From Saussurea involucrata (taxonomy: Eukaryota > Streptophyta > Magnoliopsida > Asterales > Asteraceae): a stretch of 64,000 bases of DNA. The stretch's first letter is position 1; every line of letters starts with the position of its first letter. The position numbers and the translations under genes are program-made. The stretch is taken from positions 253,506,422-253,570,421 of the forward strand of contig CM066321.1 in assembly GCA_033807775.1 (NCBI GenBank), given 5' to 3'. Of the stretch, positions 42,290 to 53,794 are shown piece by piece. The notes below the pieces were generated by a model that made no database searches, was not told the DNA's origin, and worked only from the letters and a program-made list of their open reading frames with translations.

Positions 42290-44684
42290 TTAGTTTTTCT
42301 TTGGTACCCACTTAACCATGTGTACACGTTTGTCAGTGGAAGTAGTTGGAATGGAAGGTTCAACAATCTTCGCAGCATTTGAAGATTCAGCTTTGTCAGT
42401 CTTCACTTTGGTTAATTTCTTAACCTCAGTGGTCTTCTTTGCCTTGGGGGCAATCTTCACCTTAGCTATCTTTTCAGCTTTGGTGGCTGTGGAGCACTTA
42501 CTAGCAATATGATCAGTGACTCCACAGTGATAACATTTCCTATAACTAAAAGTAGTCCTAGGACCATTTGAATGCTGAGCTTTTGATTTTGAATTAGAAG
42601 GACCAGCACCAAATAAGCTTTTGGCTTTAGAAATGGGAGGAACATTTAGTTCTTCAGATTTCTTACCAAGGACATCCACTATGAGTCTAGGAGTAGATCG
42701 CTGAATAGATCCACGTTGAGTAGATCCAGAGATCTGATTCCTTGATCCAGAGGAATCAATCACTAAAGCTTTTGAAGCATTCAGCTTTGGTACTAAAGTA
42801 CCCTTATGAGGATTTTGGTTAAAAGCAATTCCTTTACCTTTATCTTTAAAAATAGAGGTAGGTTTTGGATAAACCATTTTCTCTTTACCTTTTGAGGTAG
42901 AGATTTCCTCGGGGATAGTTGGTCTGGACGAGGAATACTGAGAGGATGAAGTGTCAGCGACTGAGGATACGAAAGTTCCAAATAAGAGCATGGAACTATC
43001 AGTGGTTGGTTCTTGAGTTTCATATTTGTAACCAAGACCACGTTTATCACTCAGGGGTATCTGAGACTTAATTATCTCAGTGATCTTTGTTGAAGAATTA
43101 CACCATCCTTCAACAGTAGCTTTTTCATCTTTTAAAGCAGCTATAGCTTCTGCTCGTTCGATTTTGACTAGCTGATTTAAATGCACTTGATCTTTAAAAT
43201 CTTCTTCAATTTTAGAAAGCTTTTCTATTTGAAGGTGACATTTTTAAGCTGTTCAGCGAGATCAAGGTTTTGGTTTTAAACTATTGTTTTGCCATTCATG
43301 GATTCATATAAACTTCTAGTCAAGAGATCGATTTTGCAGAGACTATCAGCTTCATCAATATTTGCAATATTTGTAAAGAGGGAAGGTGATAACTGAATTG
43401 CAGATGTTGAAGTAGAGGGAATGTCTGAACTTTCTTCCTCATCTTCAATCTTTGCCATAAGACAGAGATTTGCTTCATCATCCTCAGAATCAGATGATGA
43501 TTCTTCTTCTTCAGAAGCAGCCCAATCGTAAACCATCAGGCCTTTGCCTTTCTTCTTGAAGCTTTTCAGCGTTGCATATTTTTCTTTCAGCTTAGAATAT
43601 TTGTCATCTTTATTCCTGGGAATAAAGGATTTCTTGGGAAACGCTGAGTTTCTCGATACTTTCTTAGACCAGCACTCGTTAGCGAAATGTCCAATCTTTT
43701 CGCAGTTAAAACAAGTAGTAGTAGCCTTATCAACAGTAGCTGATGATCTTGGCTTATCAGTTATTGAAAGAGGTTTGTTTTTTCTGAACATTTTCTTTTT
43801 GGCGAATCTCCTGAACTTTTTAGTTAGGAGAGCCAAAGATTCATCATCATCTGAAGAGTCAGAATCTGATGACCTTTCAGAGTTACTCTCTAACTCAGTG
43901 ATAGTGACCGAGGGTCGCTGAGTAGAGGGTTCCTCTGAGATTAAAGCAACAGGGGTGGTTTTGGAATCTTTTACAAGATTCTTCTTAAGATGGCTTAATT
44001 GCTCATGATTCATCATCGTGCCATATAAGGTAGCAAGGGTCATTGATCTTAGATCTTTTAACAGCTTGAGACACATAGAATAACTGTCCCAACTTTCAGG
44101 TAAACATTCTAGAAACTTTGTCAGCACTTCAAAGTTCGAATATTCCTTACCAACAGTTTTCAGATCTATTATTAAGCAATTAAAACGTTGGTGAACTTCA
44201 GAGAGAGTCTCATTCTTACCATAAATGAAACTTTCATACTGTTTTACCAGGTTGATCTTTTGAGAGTCCTGGACTTCAGCAGTACCTTCATACTGAACAC
44301 AGATTGTGTCCCACATGGCTTTTGAGGATTTCAGGTACATGACGGAATGGTAGACTTCGTCAGGAAGAGCCATGGATAGTATGGATCTGGCTTTTGTGTC
44401 GATAGCTACTTTCTTCTAATCTTCGTTAGTCCATGTATGAACTTCTTTGGGTACCAGCCTTTCTGGAATAGCAGGTCTATTCTCAGCGGCAGGTACTGCG
44501 GCATCAATTCTTACAGGAATAAATGGGCCATTTTCAAGATAATAAGGCATAGTGGGGTCTACACCTTCTAGGAAGAGAGTCATCCTATTTTTCCATAGAT
44601 TAAAATTATTTCTGGAGCATAGTGGGGTCGATATAAAGCATGCATAGTGGGGTCGATATAATTTGTGTTTGTGTTAGTAGCCAT
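42290..44684 (-). pseudogene. Gag of E3, frameshifted
   Basis: The ATG at 44684 opens a frame that shifts within about 35 codons, near a small tandem duplication (about 44620-44670). A TAG follows at 44416-44418. From 44373 to 43276 a 365-codon frame has the copia capsid domain (VMYLKSSKAMWDTI, HQRFNCLIIDLKTVG, LPESWDSY) and a knuckle CFNCEKIGHFANEC. After a stop and frame change near 43200-43276, 43186-42290 encodes a coiled-coil remnant, a second knuckle CYHCGVTDHIASKC and the terminal WVPKKN, stop TAA at 42290-42292. The protease follows in the same frame, so gag and pol are separated here only by that stop. Confidence 0.88.
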
Positions 44685-44753
44685 TTTTTAGAAATAGCAA
44701 GGAAGAGAAATCTTAGTATAGATTAGATCTTGTTTATGATATTAAACAAATCC

Positions 44754-44765
44754 GCTCTGATACCA
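44754..44765 (-). other. Primer-binding site of E3
   Basis: TGGTATCAGAGC on the minus strand, next to the 5' LTR at 44768. Confidence 0.95.
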
Positions 44766-44767
44766 CT

Positions 44768-45744
44768 TGTTGGTCCCGAATGGCTATACAAGTTTGTAGA
44801 AGGGGGGGGGGGGGGGGGGGGGGGTTGAATACAAACACACAGATTTTACTTTTCTAAATTGTTTATTGATAAATCATTAACAATTTACAGCTTGTTGCGG
44901 AAACAAGATTAAGGATAAACCTTAATCTAAACAAGTTGGAACACTAAGTTTCTTGCACTAAGAAAGAGAAGGAAATTACTAATAATAACCTATCTCAAGA
45001 TAAGAAGGATGTACTTGTCCAGAGTTAGCAAGTTACTTCAAAATGAAGTGAGTTCTTCTTCTTATATACTGCATGCATTTAATGCATTGCAGTTTATACT
45101 TTACACGTGGCAGCAGCTGATTGGTTGCATGTCATTGACCTTTGTTGACAACCTTAATAGCCACATGTTGAACAGTGTAGTATTAGAGTGGTTGTACGAA
45201 TTCAGACAATAAGGAGGTTCTTTTTCTGACATATCGTACGGAGTGGTGCAAGGGTGGTTAAGACAAAAGTACTTTGTACGGAGGACTTCATGATCAGCTT
45301 TTCGTTGATTCAGCGATCTATCATTCTATATCAGCGAATGATAGAGTTCAGCGATAGCTGAAGTTTTGTACTTGATACTTCACGTTGAGTGGACAAATCT
45401 GAGTCTTCGATGATCCGCATCAGTTCATTAGGAGACTTGTCGCTGGTTCTTGAGCTTGATCTTCGACTTCAGCGTAGAACCTATGTTAACGTGAAACTCG
45501 TCTTCAGAGATCATAAGTAAACAACTAACTTATCAGCGATCACCATAAGTACTGAACAGACTCAGAGCATTATGGTGAACAGTGTTCGCTGAATGTTTAA
45601 TTTAAAGAGTGAGTTCCTATCAGCGGTACTGGAAGATCTTAGTACTTATCAGCGATAGTGAAACTCTGATACATATTGTTTACTTATAATTTTCACTAAG
45701 TTTATAAAGGGTCATTATCAAATCACTGAGGGTTTGGATCAACA
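44768..45744 (-). repeat. 5' LTR of E3
   Basis: 977 bp with a 23-base G run at 44802-44824 (21 in the other LTR) and an extra stretch of about nine bases near 45515. CCAAT box, G-box and TATA box are as in the 3' LTR. GATAT follows at 45745-45749. Confidence 0.95.
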
Positions 45745-45749
45745 GATAT

Positions 45750-46972
45750 ATCGATGTGGCCTTTCTGGTTTGGGAAAGTAAGTTCTAAGAGGTGCTCGAC
45801 ACCTAGCACCTAAGGCCAACTGGTCTGGGATCTGCTAACCCAAATCCTGCTATAGAACCAGATAGAAAGTCATGTTTAACGGTGTATCTTATTCTTACTA
45901 AACTTTTTGATTAAAAGATGCCAATGAGCTCAAAGTTAAAAGATGCCAATGTGCACAAATTAAAAGATGCCAATGTGCACAAAATAAAAGATGCCAATGA
46001 GCACACATGTCTTGAAACTTGGGAAAAATACAAAGTCGCGATAAACCTGTAAATTTGTGAAAATTCTGATTTTGGACAAATAGTGTGAGTAGAGCAAAGT
46101 ATTCTTATATGTTTTAGAATTGCATATGCTTGAAGCTAATCATATTTCGCATGCTAGCTAACCAAATAGATTTAATAAAGGGGTTGAAACTGAACATTTT
46201 TAACTTGATATACAATGATGACTTGTACTTGAATCCAAACACATGCATTTGATTTCATTTGATTGAAAAATCTGTTAAATTTCATTAAGTTGGATTTCTT
46301 TTGTAATGTTTTCAAATGATCAAATGTTAGTAGTTATAAAATGTGGTTCAATGAATTTTATATTCCTTGTATAAATGTTTTCATTAATGCACTGTATTTG
46401 AAATAAATACTTTTAATGAAATATATGCATACTTTCAAGGGGAGAAAACAAATTACTCCAGAATTCTTATTTTGAGGGGGAGCAAGATTATTCATTAAGG
46501 AGGAGATTGTTAGTAATACTCAGAGACGCGACTGAAATTGAAAAAGGTTTTTGATGATCATGATGCTCACATTCATCAAAAAAGGGGGAGAAAAGTTTAA
46601 TTCAATTTCATGTCGAAGACAATTCAAGGTCAAAGAGATGAAGATAGTTTTGAAGAAGATTGAATTTACATTGTGAAAGACAAAGATGTTTTCGAATCAC
46701 TCATATATTGATTCGGATTGCTCAAAGTTGAAGTTTTCGGATCATGTGAAGTCTGAAGTGTTTTTGAATATGGTTATCTTAGATCTGAGAGACTCGGATT
46801 GTGCTTACACCTAAATATTCAAAAATGTGAAGGCTTCGCATCCTTGTGTAGATTCAACTGTTTGAAGGGTGCCAAAGCTTCAACGTTCAAAGCAGTCAAA
46901 GTTAAAGTTTTGAAGATCAAGAGCTGAAGACTGCTACCATATTTTTTAAATCTTGAATCCAAAGAGGGAGAT
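45750..46972 (+). other. E4 3' noncoding region, right of E3
   Basis: No gene. About 45914-46011 carries four tandem units of about 24 bp with core AAAAGATGCCAATG. Then come five polypurine tracts: near 46439, 46472, 46498 (followed by GATTGTTAG, like a relict LTR start), 46583, and the functional one at 46961-46972. Confidence 0.82.
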
Positions 46973-47220
46973 TTTTAGAGCATTATTGTATTCAAGATTT
47001 ACTGTAAAGTCAATGTACTGTAGTGAGTCTATGCTGTATTGCTTTGCCTTTATACCTTGTATGTTATGGGTATAAATAGGCTAGTCTAGTTCAATAGTTA
47101 GATAACAATCTAGAACACTTCATGTATATTGTCATTTGTACTCTCATGTTCAATATATGAATGACAAGTTTGTTCTCTAGATTCTCTCTGTATTATTGAT
47201 TGCTAAATCTGGGTTTATCA
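46973..47220 (+). repeat. 3' LTR of E4
   Basis: 248 bp; the first bases are TTTTAGAG in place of TGTTAGAG, so the conserved terminal TG is mutated. CAAAG follows at 47221-47225. Confidence 0.95.
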
Positions 47221-47225
47221 CAAAG

Positions 47226-47408
47226 GGAAGGATAAAGTGTAGGATGCAGTTGATAGTTGACGAAGATTAGGAAATGCTTATGTTTTGTATTGTATAGTTT
47301 TGAGACTATGGGACCGTACATGATTTATTATGTATCTTTTGTTATGAATGTAATGATGTTATGCAATTTATGTTATTTGTTGTATGTTTGGGAAACCGGG
47401 TCGTTACA
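47226..47408 (+). repeat. 5' LTR of G1, part 2
   Basis: Remainder of the G1 LTR after E4, ending GGGTCGTTACA. It matches 58198-58380. Confidence 0.95.
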
Positions 47409-47410
47409 GA

Positions 47411-47422
47411 TGGTATCAGAGC
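47411..47422 (+). other. Primer-binding site of G1
   Basis: TGGTATCAGAGC two bases after the LTR, complementary to initiator Met tRNA as is usual in plant chromoviruses. Confidence 0.95.
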
Positions 47423-47669
47423 CCTAGTTTAAGGGATTTAGGTATTCGGATCCATACCTAGACTTAAACTGCATGTGAAGTAGGATGTCCCTATTATTTT
47501 AGAACCTTGGGATGCTAAATATAAAAGGTAGAAGGAACATCATGTAAGGTAATTTCATATTACACCTGGCCAGTGTAATTGTGAACTTATAGGTACATGT
47601 TTGAACTGGAAAACCTTATTATATGGGGTATGTGCTTACGTGTATATTAACCTTGTTGAAACCTACAGA

Positions 47670-48972
47670 ATGGCGAGTGGTACTCGACGTACGAATAGAG
47701 AGAGAGAAGGAAATCTTAATAGAACGAATCCAACAGTCGGGACAAGGGGAAGAGGGGGAGAACGAGGCAGGGGCAGAACTAGAGGCAGAGTTCAGTCGCG
47801 AGGTAATGAATTTGTTACAAGAAATGACTTGACGGCTGAAATGGGAAGACTACAAGCAAATATACAAGCTATGTTCGACCAAACCCGTCATACTGAAACC
47901 GAAATACCAGATCCTAGTTTGGAAGACGAGATGCCCATTACACCTACTGTCATACCAGTGCCAAGGAAGTGTGATTACAAGATGTTCTTAAGCTGCAAAC
48001 CTCCACCCTACTCAGGAGAAAGAGATCCAGTGAAGGCGATGAGATGTCTAAAAGAAATAGAAGCTATCTTCAACACCAGCAAATGTGCCAATGAAGATAG
48101 GGTGTTATACGAAACTGTTATGTTGAAGGCCGATGCGCTGTACTGGTGGGAAGCTCTTATTACTTCAAGAGGACCAGACGTGTATTCTACTTTCTCCTGG
48201 GAAGAATTTGCTACCGTTTTTAAAAGGCAGTTATGTCCTCAAGCTGCCATAAGACAGTTGGAAGAAGAATTCATGAATTTGCAACAGGGTAAGCTATCAG
48301 TTCGGGATTACACTGCGCTTTCTAGAGAAGTCCCATTTTGCAGAATACTATGTGGCTACCGAAGCACTCAAAATGGAATGGTTTATTTTTGGATTAAATT
48401 CGGAAATCAGAGGTTTAGTGATTGCAAAGGGAACCGATACTTTCTCAGCCGCTGTAGATGCCGCCGAGAATGTAGAAAGAGATCAAGGGAGGGATGCTGG
48501 TGATAGAAATTTTGGGAAAAGAAAATTGGAAGAAATGACGTACAATTTGGAGGAGTACGAATCCCCGAGGTTTGATAGTCATTCACTTTTCAGACCAGTT
48601 GAAAGACCATGTCCAAGATGCAACCGTGTTCATCAAGGAAACTATTATGTGGATTCCCGAAATTGTTACAAGTGTGGAAAGACTAGCCACATTGCTAAAG
48701 ACTGTCGGGTATCTCGATTCTGTTTTTCTTGCAACTCCCCTGATTATATTCAGAAAGATTGTCCACAATGGAAAGCACAGCAGGGTAGTATGACAGTGAG
48801 ACCAACGGGTGTTAGGCCAGGAGGGATACAAAGGCCTGAAGTACCGAAAGCAAAGGGTCAAGCCTTCCAAATGACAGCACAAGAAGCAGAGGAAATTCTG
48901 GATGAGATTACAGGTACATTTCTAACAAACTCTATACGTGCTAAAGTGTTATCTGAATTCGGTGCAAAATGA
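47670..48972 (+). pseudogene. Gag of gypsy element G1, one frameshift
   Basis: The ATG at 47670 follows a leader of about 260 nt. The N-terminus is basic and Gly/Arg-rich (RGRGGERGRGRTRGR). The retrotransposon gag domain (YSGERDPVKAMRCLKEIEAI, ADALYWWEAL, WEEFATVFKRQLCP, QGKLSVRDY) follows. A frameshift near 48330-48350 moves reading to another frame, with MEWFIFGLNSEIRGLV and two knuckles: CYKCGKTSHIAKDC, which is complete, and CFSCNSPDYIQKDC, whose His is replaced by Tyr. The end, ITGTFLTNS..VLSEFGAK and TGA, corresponds to the start of the protease, where the expected catalytic DSG is missing. No pol follows. Confidence 0.9.
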
Positions 48973-49050
48973 TCATTGATATTTCTGTTCTTTTGTTGCT
49001 TATCTGTGTTAGAGATATAGATGGGTGTGGGGTGTCTATTAAGTTAGTTT
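48973..49050 (+). other. Short G1 remnant before E6
   Basis: 78 bp of noncoding sequence between the gag stop and E6. With 56785-56880 this is all that stands between gag and the 3' LTR, so the pol region was deleted before E6 arrived. AGTTT at 49046-49050 is the E6 target duplication. Confidence 0.8.
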
Positions 49051-49904
49051 TGTTGGGATTTTATGTTCAAACATGGGTTTCGAAAAACTCACAAGAGGTA
49101 AAAGTTATTACGCAACGGAAGCAAAAATAAAGTTTTTGAACAAAAACATAAAACCATGTTACTCCCACCAAGGATCTTGTTACATGCAAGAAAAGATAAA
49201 TAAGAACAAAACAAGAGAGTTTAGACAATACAACCTTTGTAGACTTTGAATCCTCTTGGGAGGTTGGAAGTTGACGAAGATGGTAGAACCCAAAATAGAG
49301 CTCCTCTAGAGTAGTACACCGACAAGCTCCAACACCAAAGTATGCTAGTACTTTTCTTGAAAGTTTGATGCAAGAATTCAAAACTCTAAAATAGAGTTGT
49401 AAAATGGAAAAGCACAAAACATACACACACTATGTGTGTGTGTTCGGCCGAAAGTGGAGAGAGGAGGGAGAGAGAGAGCAAGATTCAAGTGTGTGTTTTT
49501 GGAAGGCTTCATCATCTCTTTAATGCTAAAACACAAGACAAGTTGAATAAATTTTATTGGCTCACAAAGTGGTCCAATGAAAATTGAGCCTTCCATGCAA
49601 ATTTCCATTTCAAGTCCCTTTAGAATAAAATAGTCTTAAAACTTGCTACTTGTAATCCCTCCTTGTATCCACTAGTTATTAAAATCATCATATTTTAATA
49701 AACTAGATTTCCTTTTTGCATCTTATATTAAAAATTATATTTATTAATATAATTAATAATATTCATCAAGAAATAATATTTATCAAGAATCAAATTCTTA
49801 TAAATATCAATTTAGTGTCAACTTGTTGTTCGGTGTGACCCTATAGGATCATATATTACCGGTAATATTATTTTATAATCATTCTTGAGCATATAGAACC
49901 AACA
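49051..49904 (-). repeat. 3' LTR of E6
   Basis: 854 bp, TGTTGGGATTT to GAACCAACA as read on the plus strand. Contains a (GA)n/(TGTG) microsatellite near 49430-49480. ORFs inside (for example 49067-49426 minus) are repeated in the other LTR and are not genes. Confidence 0.95.
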
Positions 49905-52900
49905 ATCTCCCACTTGCTTAAGATTGCATTATAGAATGATATAGACAGTGGTGGACGTCTAGCAACATCTCACTGCCCCCAGCAACGTATGACTGTAAGT
50001 GCCATTCAACAACATCCAATTCCCACGAGCTCATAGCTTCAATTGATGTATTTGGTGTGGTATCAGTTATCCCTTTGTTTAGACATCATGTTGAACATGA
50101 GACATGGATCACTATCTTTCTCATCTATTGTTCAACTTTTGGTAAGGCGCCTTAGATGTCTCACTCTTAACATATTTAGAGAAACAAATCCCATCTTGAC
50201 TACATACACCTCTCATGCAGTTCATGCCATGCCTAATAATGGCCTTTATAGTTGCCTTTTTTCAAGAACAACGGTTAACTATATCAAAACATAACACTCC
50301 CTACACTTGAGTCCCAAATATGCATCTCAAGTCGAAGGATACAAAGATACTACCTTTTATTCAAGAATCACTTATGACGACGATCCATGAAGTGATCTTG
50401 AAGCGGGTCCGGTCCAGTACTCGTTCCTTAACAAGTACCTATGAACTTGGTTGCAACACTTTGCCACTTTTACTCTTAAAAGTCAACCAATCCAATTCAT
50501 ATTAGTCTTACTTCATAGTTGCTCCCACAACTATGATCGACTATGGACATTTTGAATAACTGATTTATTCAAGGATTTAAACATGCTAATATAGAACACA
50601 ACGAGTATGAAAAGATTATATCCTATATATCTAACTAAATACTATACTTGTTGCTTAACCTGTTCCAATATCCAAATACTAAATTCAAATCAAATATCAT
50701 CACTAGAATAACGAAGTCCTAAAGCTCAAACATGACCCTTCAAGTTTAGCTTATATAAGGAGCTTCATGAATGGGTTCATCCAGAAACTTGATTTGTGTA
50801 AACTATGTGAACACTAACATCTCCATTTTTAACTTTATTTTAAATATAGTTAAATGTATGGAGTAGATACTTGGTACTCTGATGTGAGATAGGGTCCTTT
50901 AGCTTGCTTAATGGCACCCACATTCTCACAAAGGATTTCTAGATGATCCTGAATGGGAGGCATCTACCTAGCTTTTCAATGAACTCTTTCATCCAAGCAT
51001 CTTTCTTTTGCGGCTTCTAAAGCGGCAGTGTGTTCTTATTTGTAGTGTATTATGCAATTTGACCTTCGCCTTGAACCTTTTCAAACGAACTAGTTCTTCA
51101 TTCACAATGAAGACATTTCCCCTTTTGTGATTGAGAACCTTCTCAATCTTCATGGAAGCTATCATTAGTGCAGCATTTTGCTATGATCTTCTTCACTTCC
51201 TCAGTTAAAGAACACTTCCTTGGTTCTTTGTAAGTACCTTAAATCGTTCTTTATAGTCATCCAATGACCTTCCCTCGTTTTTCGTAGGTATCGTTTTCTA
51301 ATGCTCTAAAGCATTTTGACACGCTCGATCTAGTGCATGTCATGGCATATATGATAGATCCAAATGCCGAAGCATATGGAATACTAATCATTTTATGTAG
51401 CTCAACCTTTGTGCTAGAATATTGAGACATGCTCAAAATGATGCCATATCATATTTGCAAGAAACTACCTTTAGAGCCTTGCATCTTGAACCTTTCAAGA
51501 TCATGTCAACATATGCACTTTGACTTAAACCTATAAGTCGTCTTGATCTAATCTCTAAAGATCTTTATTCCAAGAACAAAATTTGCCCTTTCTAATTCTT
51601 TCATTGAGGAAATATTGTCCGAGCCAAAACATGATGTTTTGCTATGTCGGAAAGTTAATTTCCAAATACTAGTATGTCTTGCACATACAGGATTAGGAAT
51701 TTTACTGCGCTCCCACTAGTTTTAGCAAATACATGAGTCATCTTTTATTTTGATGAAAATTAAACTTTTAATTTTCCTGTCAAAATGAAGATTCCAGTTT
51801 GAGATACTTATACTGATCCATGAATGGATTGTATCTCAGTATTCATGACTCTAAGCCACTCACCAGATTCAGAATCTGACATAGCACTTTAGCAGTTGAT
51901 GGGTTTACTAGAACCCAGTCATACATCATTCTTTATAAGAAATCGATATCTCTCGAATTTCTGAATGATTCTACTAGATTTGCGAACACTTGGTGTTATT
52001 ACTAAGTTTCTGATTCCCTTCAAGTTCCTTAACACTCCCACTTGCCTTGCCAAAAGAAAAACTTGCTTTCTAAGAACTTGGCTTTGGAACAATAAACAAT
52101 TTTATTGTTTGTGGGATTGTAGAATCGGTATATAAAAAACAATTTATAGTATATTCTACAATATATGCATTTGGTAGACATTGGGTTGAGTTTACTTGAA
52201 GCTTATTGTTTTACATGAGCTTCATAAACCCACACTTTCAACCAAGACTAAGGATGAAAAAACTTTCATACGAAATCTTATAAGGTGTCTTGTCTACCTT
52301 TTGGTTGGTGTCAAAAAGTACAGTTTACTTTAACTAGGGCAGAATTCCGAATTTGATATAGGAATAGTACTTATACTCATCATAGAGCGAACTATATTTA
52401 ACAAGGTTCGGTTCATCCTTTCGGATGTACACAATTTCGATGATGATCCAAGAGTTCTTGGTTTAGTTACTATCCTCATATATCAGAAAAGACTTTAATG
52501 GTCCTGCTGAGTTGTTTTCTTAATCTTCACTTTGAAACAACTTGAATTACATCAAATGCTTCATCTTTATGTTCCATAAACTTCAACAATTGAAATCGTC
52601 AGTGAAGGTATTAACTATCACCATATCTAGACTTGGTTTTGAGAGACCATACATCAACATGTATCAATTCAAAAAAGCTTTTCTTTATAAATTAGAAAAA
52701 AGAGGTTATATTCAACTTTATCAAGATCGCATATTTCAAATGAAAATACTTATATTTAGTTTCAAAAATACCACAGTTTTGAAATTTAGATATGCGTTTA
52801 ATGTTTTTCTTGATTAAGTTGACTATTTCATGTGTAGATTTGATTCAAATCACATTTGAGTCTTATGGTGATTATATAGAACTATGTTTTAGAAAACTTT

Positions 52901-53412
52901 TGAGATTCACTTTATTATTCAATTAGGAGGACTAGTTCTCGAAATAGAATAATTCATTTTTGAATATGAATATAATCGTTTGCAAAACGGTTAAGTGAAT
53001 TTCATTCAATCAATAAACATGTGGCTGAAAAATAATAATTTAGTCAAACTAAATTTAAATATTGTTCGAAACAAACTTGTTTAACAATACAAGCCATATG
53101 GTTTCATAATAAAATCTCCTATAAGCTTGGTACGCAATCTTGCTTCCTTGCTTATATGGATCACCATATTGCTTGTCTTTCAGTCATTTAACCTTTCTTG
53201 ATCATCTGTAACATATTACAAAAGTGAGTTCTACACTTAGTATCAAATACACAGGTGTAAGGTAGAAAAGGTAAAAGTTCTATCTTAATTATTGATGCCT
53301 GAAGGACTTTCCTTCGTTAGAAAACATTTATTTCTCAGAAGGACAATATCCTCTTCTATGACCAATGTTGCCTCATCTATCACATGTAATTGTTACCATG
53401 GGAAGATTCCTT
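49905..53412 (-). pseudogene. Decayed pol region of E6
   Basis: Minus-strand fragments of copia polymerase are recognisable between many stops: near 51280-51440 a segment reading IPYASAFGSIIYAMTCTR, typical of the region between RT and RNase H, and near 51780-51930 a segment resembling the start of RT (DSESGEWLRVMNTEIQS). No catalytic motif is intact and no frame exceeds 60 codons. Plus-strand ORFs here are chance. Confidence 0.7.
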
Positions 53413-53794
53413 TCAGCAGTTTCTAGCAACATATGCAATTCTGGGACTGAAATCTTCTCGAGGTCTATATTTAGATTCTCGACAAAAAACATCAAATGCT
53501 TTGGTCAGAGATTTGAGGATCATATCTATGGCTCTCCCATTTGAATAAGGATAGCCAAGACTATCCAAATAGACAAGGTGTGTCCTCATTTTGTGAATAC
53601 GAGAGCTTACATATTGGTCTTTGTCCAATTGTATCGAAGCGTTCACGAACCATATACATTTGGTAATATTTTGGTAATCGGTTTACCATGTCAAATGCCC
53701 TCAGTGGAAATGTTTCCATTCTTTCTTGTAAGGATGGAACCATGGTTTCAAGCATAAGACGTGATACATTGATTGAATCATCATTATGTTTCAA
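53338..53794 (-). pseudogene. Gag remnant of E6
   Basis: Two overlapping minus-strand frames, 53794-53561 and 53646-53413, encode pieces of a copia capsid domain: LMLETMVPSLQERME and RERFDTI, then VSSRIHKMRTHLVYLDSLGY and DMILKSL, with a frameshift near 53640. A degenerate zinc knuckle (GHRRGYCP) lies at about 53338-53390. The start and the rest are lost. Confidence 0.78.

Larger units (their letters stand above)
32654..45744 (-). mobile_element. Complete Sirevirus E3
   Basis: This is a 13.1-kb minus-strand element with LTRs of 968 and 977 bp, GATAT target duplications (32649-32653 and 45745-45749), a primer-binding site (44754-44765), gag, pol, a separately promoted env-like ORF and a polypurine tract (33622-33634). 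It is structurally complete, but gag and env have frameshifts and pol has several stops. The LTRs differ at roughly 20 positions by eye (about 2%). Words TCAGCGA and TCGCTGA are strongly over-represented in coding and noncoding parts alike. Confidence 0.97.
28989..47220 (+). mobile_element. Non-autonomous copia-type element E4 (contains E3)
   Basis: LTRs of 248 bp at 28989-29236 and 46973-47220 are flanked by CAAAG (28984-28988 and 47221-47225). The empty site is preserved in the G1 3' LTR at 58193-58197. The primer-binding site is at 29239-29250 and the polypurine tract at 46961-46972. The only coding is a broken Gag-like coiled-coil frame; there is no protease, integrase or RT. Without E3 the element is about 5.1 kb. 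The LTRs differ at about seven positions by eye (about 3%), one of them changing the terminal TG of the 3' LTR to TT. Confidence 0.96.

Noticed and set aside
49067..49608. Paired minus-strand ORFs, also at 55942-56483
   Set aside because: Identical ORFs in both LTRs of E6; LTR sequence is noncoding and the ORFs lack motifs.
52542..52817. 91-codon plus-strand ORF in E6
   Set aside because: Opposite strand to a decayed copia pol, A/T-rich, no recognisable motif.
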